This document shows, piece by piece, positions 60,101 to 64,000 of a DNA stretch of 64,000 nucleotides. Numbering within the stretch: the stretch's first letter is position 1; every line of letters begins with the position of its first letter. Both the position numbers and the translations under genes were made by a program. The stretch covers positions 32,231,680-32,295,679 of the forward strand of contig NC_132896.1 of assembly GCF_030463535.1 (NCBI RefSeq). Reading direction: 5' to 3'. Below the pieces are notes generated by a model. It saw nothing but the letters and a program-made list of their open reading frames with translations. It did no database searches and was not told the origin of the DNA. The DNA is from Salminus brasiliensis. Lineage: Eukaryota > Chordata > Actinopteri > Characiformes > Bryconidae.

Positions 60101-63100
60101 ACAGTGTAGACCCTAAAATGGAACCCTGTGGGACTCCATATTAATAGATTTAGAGAGTCGCACATTTTCTATTTGTGTTGGAAAGCTAGATAGCTAAGCT
60201 CTATGTAGCTTAAAATAATGGATGGGTTAGCATAACTAGCCACTTTATGGTAAGTGTCCACTGCAGTATTTACTTCAGACTGCCTCCGCTCTGAATACGA
60301 TACGACCAAAAACCATCTGATATGAAATGACCACAGATGTAGAAGACTCAAAAGTGGGCGTGGCCAAATAAGGTGAACAGTGCTTTTTGCAAACTGATGC
60401 CTGAAAGCTTTGCCTGCCCGTACATCAGGATGATCATCGTTATGTACTGTCACAGGGTGCTGACTCTCCACTTGTTTGTCCAGGTGACTCTGCAGGACAG
60501 CCAAGTAGAGCTGGAGACCTACCGGCAGTCACGGCAGGGTCTGGACGAAATGTACAACGTGGTGTGGAAGCAGTACAAGGAGGAGAAGCGCATTCGGCAG
60601 GTCAGTCCCTCGCTCCTCCCTTCTAAAGTGTTTCCATTGGTACAGAAATCTTGTGCACTGCATTATTATTATTATTATTATTATTTTTGAATATGATGAA
60701 TGTTGTGGAAATATTCTCCAGGAGCTGCAGAAAGAGCTGGAGCTGCAGGTGGGCCTGAAGCAGGAGATGGAGGTGGCCATGAAGCTGCTGGAGAAGGACA
60801 TTCATGAGAAACATGACACGCTGGCTGCTCTGCGGCAGCAGCTGGACCAGGTCAAGACTCTCAACCTGCAGATGTTCAACAAGGCACAGGTGCGACCCCT
60901 TTGTGGTGCTTACCTGTACAAATTCGGGTAACATTGCACAGCTGTGGCCTTAGTGATTGTGAGCAGCGTGATAATGGACGGATAGCATTAATTAATGCTA
61001 TTTGAATATGGACATATGGTCTGAATTCCTGTAAGCCATGCTCTTGCTGTCTGTCTCCCTCTGCTGGCTGATTCTAGGAGGCTGACGGCGTGGCTCAGAA
61101 AAAGGAAGAGGAGGCTGGGAGGCTGGAGCAGAAGATGACCCAAATGGAAACGGCAATGAAGGAGCTGGAACTGAGGTGAGGGTCAGGAGATTTACCTCCC
61201 ATTGACAAAAGCCACTTTTACACTGTAGAGCAGAACGGTCAAGCTGTTAGACACCGGGCTTCCAGCTGCGACCTAGCGTGTGGACATCTACATCATCTAA
61301 TGTATTCCAATGCTGTGGGGGGTTTCAGACTCCTCTAGTCGAGGCTTGGTATTGTGCATTAGCAGCGTAACGGTCTAGTCCGCTCTCAGCTCAGTTCAGT
61401 TCACTATACTGGGTTCAGTTTGGACCATTTGGACCAATAGAAACCATAAATGTTGGTGGAGAAGAGTTGTATAGCAGTGATGTCTGTAAACCTGCAGGTT
61501 GCAGAACTCCGAGAGTCAGCGGAAGAACACTGAGGAGGGCCAGAAGGACTTCTGTTCGGAGATGAAGGGGACAGTGGACGCTCTGCAGAAACGGCTCACC
61601 GATCTCGACACACTGAGGTACCAGGAACCTGCATGTTTCTCAGACGGTACCCGTTCCATCTAGCACTTTGACCGTACAGTTGACCTGGAGATGCTTACCT
61701 GGAGAAGACCAGTTAGTCCACTTAAGAAACTGAACGAAAGCACTTGATGGTGTGGTCATGCTCTGAAGCTGTTGTCCGTTTGTGGTTGTGCTCCTCAGGT
61801 CGGGGCTGGAGGCTGAGCTGGGTAAAGAGAAGGAGCAGAGGCAGAGCCTGCAGAGGGAGCTGCAGCGGGAGCAGGACAACAGCTCTGAACTGCGCACACA
61901 GCTGCAGCAGCTGCAGGGCCTACAGACGGTCAGACTCCATCAGATATCATCACGTTCACGATTGCATGGCAGCACAGTGATCCTAGTTTGATGCCCCATT
62001 CATGTACACGTACACGTCCCAGTTTTGGGCCAAGTAACATAGCAGTCCCTGGCTGACTTGCTTTACAGCTGCTGTAATTAACCACAGGGACCAGTTAAGC
62101 TTATCTGACCACAAGAGGCTTTGCTTCCCACAGGAGCTGCTGGACCTGCGGCAGGAGAAGAAGCAGCTGCAGCAGCTGTGTGAAGAGCAGGAGCAGGCGC
62201 TGCAGGAGATGGGCCTTCATCTCAGCCAGTAAGCGAGACCCTGCCCGACTGTTAACCGATGGAAATGACTTGAAGTTACTGTATCTAATTCAGGTATCCT
62301 TTCTTCTTGCTCAGTGACTTACGCTGTGCTCTTCTTGTCTCCAGATCCAAACTCAAAATGGAGGACTTCAAAGAAGTCAACAAAGCTTTAAAGGTACTGT
62401 TGGTTTGCGTTTCTCCATTATAATGCAGGTGCATCTACACAGACTGACCTATACTCCTTCTCAGACCAGGGGACATCCCCTTTCATGTGACCTCTCCCTA
62501 TTACTGGCAATGCCTCCAACACTAAAAGGGTGAAGACTAGCACGTCTCCTATGATGCATATGAAGCCAGTCACCCCCCTCTTTCCCAACTGTCACTGAAG
62601 TGATGTGGGGAGGAAGTGTCATCAACCCACCCTGGAGAGCGAGGCCAACTGTGCTCTTTCTGACTCCGACTGACTCCCGATGGCAAGCAGCATGACCCGG
62701 GGTTTGAACCAGCGATCCTCACACCATAGTGGCATTGCTTAGGTCCACTGGACCACTCAGACCCCCCCAGTAATTTCTTTTTGGAAAAATGCTGCTGGTT
62801 GAGTTTCATCTAGATCAAAAGAGCACCTAAAACCCACCAAAAAAAACAGAAAATAAAAAATATATATATATATTTTAATTTAATTTCACACATTTTTGGC
62901 TCATTTTCACACCTCATGTGATTTTCCTGAATGCATAATTTCAATGGTTTCAAGTGGGGAATTCTATTGAAATAGTGAAGTCTATTAACAGCATACACTG
63001 GTCAGCCATAACATTAGCACCACTGACAGGCAAAGTGAAACATTGATTACCTTCATCTACAGCAGTCATGGGGTGGATATATCAGGCAGCAGGAGAACAG

Positions 63101-63506
63101 TCAGTTCTTGAAGGAGGTGAAGCAGGAAAAATGGGCAAGTGTGAGAATCTAAGACACCTCAGCAAGATCTAAACTTCAGGCAGATCTTGTGGGATCTTGT
63201 CTTGGTGCCAGATACCACAAGACACCTTTGGCAGTGGAAGCTGAGACAGATGGTTTTAATGTTATGGCTGTTTGGTGTATTATGATCACAAAACCCTCTG
63301 GTACATTAATTATTTCTTAGCTTTATTTGCTAAAACGTGTTGTGGCTTAAATGTTCACTTTTAAACTTATTTAGTCTTTCCTGATCACACAAGACATTCG
63401 CCCTCACTGTGTTTGCCTCCGCTTACAGGGTCATGCCTGGCTTAAAGACGATGAGGCCACGCAGTGTAAACAGTGCCAGAAGGAATTCTCCATATCTCGC
63501 AGAAAA
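51167..63506 (+). CDS. rufy1: RUN and FYVE domain-containing protein 1 (first 16 coding exons; 3' end outside window)
   Basis: Exons: 51167-51458, 55354-55527, 55630-55747, 57095-57196, 57312-57435, 57513-57574, 59169-59304, 59478-59579, 60484-60600, 60722-60889, 61078-61175, 61498-61617, 61799-61928, 62134-62228, 62345-62393, 63429-63506. All borders are GT/AG and all phases fit, giving 655 codons, matching RUFY1 colinearly. The ATG at 51167 (AAAATGG context, MADGD...) resembles the mammalian MAD start; an in-frame ATG nine bases upstream is an alternative. Residues 47-64 are [18 protein letters not shown]; the RUN domain spans exons 2-6, the coiled coil exons 7-15, and the FYVE finger begins in exon 16. 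RUFY1 is an early-endosome effector that binds PI3P through FYVE and acts with Rab4, Rab14 and Etk/BMX in recycling and trafficking (known from mammals). It is divergent from hbegf. Exon 1 lies between minisatellites. The last exon or exons are beyond the window. Confidence 0.96.
51490..51897. repeat. GC-rich minisatellite in rufy1 intron 1, 17-bp unit
   Basis: Units such as GGACAGGGAGAGCAGCA and GGACAGGCAGAGCAGCA repeat about 24 times, starting some 30 bases after the exon 1 splice donor (GT at 51,459). There are no stop codons in exon 1's frame, so the frame stays open from exon 1 to 51,919. Purine-rich on the plus strand. Confidence 0.95.
51965..53600. repeat. 21-bp minisatellite in rufy1 intron 1
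   Basis: Two 21-base unit types, CCCCTAGTCCTATAATACCGT and CCCCTAGTCCAGCAATATAGT, are interleaved for about 1 kb; the array then decays to 53,600 with added 'catttaaataatac' pieces. Because 21 is divisible by three, the minus strand has a 348-codon stop-free frame (52,530-51,484) with seven-residue periodicity that is almost certainly non-coding. Confidence 0.97.
53697..55203 (+). mobile_element. Tc1-like DNA transposon, full length with terminal inverted repeats
   Basis: 1507 bases bounded by TA on each side (53,695-53,696 and 55,204-55,205), the Tc1/mariner target duplication. The ends CAGTGCCCTTCATAATTATT and AATTATGGAGGGCACTG are inverted repeats of about 90 bases with a few mismatches. 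It lies in rufy1 intron 1 in the same orientation as the gene, just beyond the minisatellite, and contains the broken transposase described separately. Confidence 0.93.
54027..54985 (+). pseudogene. Tc1-like transposase, inactivated
   Basis: Begins with ATG and [13 protein letters not shown]. It has recognisable helix-turn-helix and linker parts ([28 protein letters not shown]) and a long catalytic part ([33 protein letters not shown]) ending at TAA 54,985. At least three frame changes are visible: near 54,088, between about 54,110 and 54,144, and in an A-run near 54,340; the first leads to a TAG at 54,108. In addition, the first catalytic Asp of the DDE triad, expected in the VLWSDE stretch, is Gly (GGT). 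The second Asp and the final Glu are retained. It cannot make an active enzyme. Confidence 0.9.
55354..57574 (+). other. rufy1: rufy1 exons 2-6: RUN domain region
   Basis: Five exons encode the RUN domain: [75 protein letters not shown] and [20 protein letters not shown], close to mammalian RUFY1 throughout. RUN domains mediate small-GTPase contacts. Intron 3 (55,748-57,094) is AT-rich with (ATA)n at about 55,951-55,990 and holds no other feature that I recognise. Confidence 0.9.
57597..58050. mobile_element. MITE-like element, family A, copy in rufy1 intron 6
   Basis: Left end ACTGATCAGCCATAACATTA; interior 'acagtcagttcttgaaggta' and 'ctgagacactttgacaagaa'; the right end is degraded (cagttataggcagg). 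It begins only about 20 bases after the exon 6 donor. Confidence 0.6.
58051..59168. other. Rest of rufy1 intron 6, nothing recognised
   Basis: AT-rich intron sequence with short simple repeats, (AAT)n near 58,078 and (TTTG)n/(TA)n near 58,475-58,500. No exon or repeat family supported. Confidence 0.4.
59740..59957 (-). repeat. tRNA-derived SINE, family 1 (reverse), in rufy1 intron 8
   Basis: Reverse-strand copy with 'gccaattgtgctctctctga', 'ggatttgaaccagcgatcct' (B box reversed) and a flank 'agagcacctaaaacccaccc' that also follows the 62.6 kb copy, so the flank probably belongs to the element. Confidence 0.55.
60002..60115. repeat. Family C-like repeat with inverted halves
   Basis: GGGTTCCTTGATGGTTCCTC is mirrored by 'cgttcctcaaggaacctata' some 80 bases later, giving a weak hairpin. 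Diverged and short. Confidence 0.35.
62620..62845 (-). repeat. tRNA-derived SINE, family 1 (reverse), in rufy1 intron 15
   Basis: Matches the intron 8 copy: 'gaggccaactgtgctctttc', 'ggtttgaaccagcgatcctc', 'accatagtggcattgc' and the flank 'aagagcacctaaaacccacc'. Confidence 0.6.
62997..63285. mobile_element. MITE-like element, family A, short copy in rufy1 intron 15
   Basis: Ends ACACTGGTCAGCCATAACAT and 'taatgttatggctgtttggt' are clear inverted repeats. The interior has lost about 130 bases relative to the 23.9 kb copy. Confidence 0.65.
63429..63506 (+). other. rufy1: rufy1 exon 16: first half of the FYVE zinc finger
   Basis: Encodes [20 protein letters not shown] and RRK. This holds the FYVE WxxD signature and the first CxxC zinc pair; the exon stops just before the basic R(R/K)HHCRxCG motif that binds PI3P, which must lie in an exon beyond the window. 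Confidence 0.92.
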
Positions 63507-63519
63507 GTAAGTAACCCCC

Positions 63520-64000
63520 AATATACTGTAGATCTGCACTCAGTTACTTCACTAGAACTACAGCAGATTCATACTGGATCTCAAAAGAACAGTCTAAAAT
63601 GTACTGTCCGAGTATAAAATCGACACTGCAGATTCATACTGGATCTAAGAACAGTATGAAATTTACTGTCAGTCTGTAAAACCCACACTGCAGATTCATA
63701 CTGGATCTAAGAACAGTATGAAATTTACTGTCTGAGTGTAAAACCCACACTGCAGATTCATACTGGATCTAAGAACAATGTGAAATTTACTGTCAGCCTG
63801 TAGAATCGACACTGCAGATTCATACTGGATCTAAGAACAGTCTGAAATTTACTGTCTGAGTGTAAAACCCACACTGCAGATTCATACTGGATCTAAGAAC
63901 AATGTAATATTTACTGTCAGCCTGTAGAATCGACACTGCAGATTCATACTGGATCTAAGAACAGTATGAAATTTACTGTCTGAGTGTAAAACCCACACTG
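63520..64000. repeat. 62-bp minisatellite in rufy1 (continues past the window)
   Basis: GCAGATTCATACTGGATCTA recurs at exact 62-base steps (63,628, 63,690, 63,752, 63,814, 63,876, 63,938), with a diverged unit before. Two subtypes alternate: 'gtctgagtgtaaaacccaca' and 'gtcagcctgtagaatcgaca', so the later part is a 124-base higher-order repeat. Confidence 0.95.

Larger units (their letters stand above)
59169..62393 (+). other. rufy1: rufy1 exons 7-15: coiled-coil region
   Basis: Nine exons encode a long Gln/Glu/Leu-rich heptad region, starting [20 protein letters not shown] and ending [19 protein letters not shown]. Conserved landmarks are [38 protein letters not shown] and [20 protein letters not shown]. 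The region just before FYVE contributes to dimerisation and Rab binding in mammals. Confidence 0.92.

Noticed and set aside
63520..64000. CRISPR array
   Set aside because: The 62-base units are contiguous tandem repeats without unique spacers, in a fish intron.

Overview
The window reads as nuclear DNA of a teleost fish. The coding exons have introns with GT/AG borders, the proteins are recognisable vertebrate families, and the long non-coding stretches are packed with fish-type SINEs, Tc1-like transposons, short inverted-repeat (MITE-like) elements, (CA)n/(AT)n microsatellites and minisatellites. The repeat mix would suit an otophysan such as a characin or catfish relative, but that is a guess. 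There are no bacterial features.

Three protein genes can be supported. (1) Positions 1-5535 (+) carry the 3' part of a very large exon for a Ser/Pro-rich DUF4585-family protein (the PROB1 / C4orf54 / CEFIP family). (2) Positions 48001-45754 (-) carry a complete five-coding-exon hbegf gene (227 aa; heparin-binding EGF-like growth factor), with a TATA-like promoter and an AU-rich 3' UTR. (3) Positions 51167-63506 (+) carry the first 16 coding exons of rufy1 (RUN and FYVE domain protein). All splice phases join correctly, and the window stops inside the FYVE zinc finger. hbegf and rufy1 are head to head about 3.2 kb apart. Human HBEGF, RUFY1 and PROB1 all lie on 5q, which favours a prob1 identity for gene 1.

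Between gene 1 and hbegf (about 5.5-45 kb) I found no supportable gene. This stretch holds SINE copies, MITE-like elements, a decayed Tc1 transposase fragment (21.6-22.0 kb), several tandem-repeat fields, and a recent near-identical 1.54-kb tandem duplication (37,621-40,702). The rufy1 first exon is enclosed by minisatellites: a 16-17-bp AT-rich array upstream, and a 17-bp GC-rich array followed by a 21-bp array downstream. A 1.5-kb Tc1 element sits at the far end, with intact-looking ends but a dead transposase.

The genes do not form a pathway unit. HBEGF is a membrane-anchored EGFR ligand, RUFY1 is an early-endosome effector, and the DUF4585 family is largely uncharacterised (CEFIP is a muscle protein). 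I did not find a new biological system. The most notable signals are the minisatellite-encased rufy1 exon 1, the stop-free 17-bp array just after its splice donor, the 1.54-kb duplication, and a 62-bp higher-order repeat in the intron that splits the FYVE finger.
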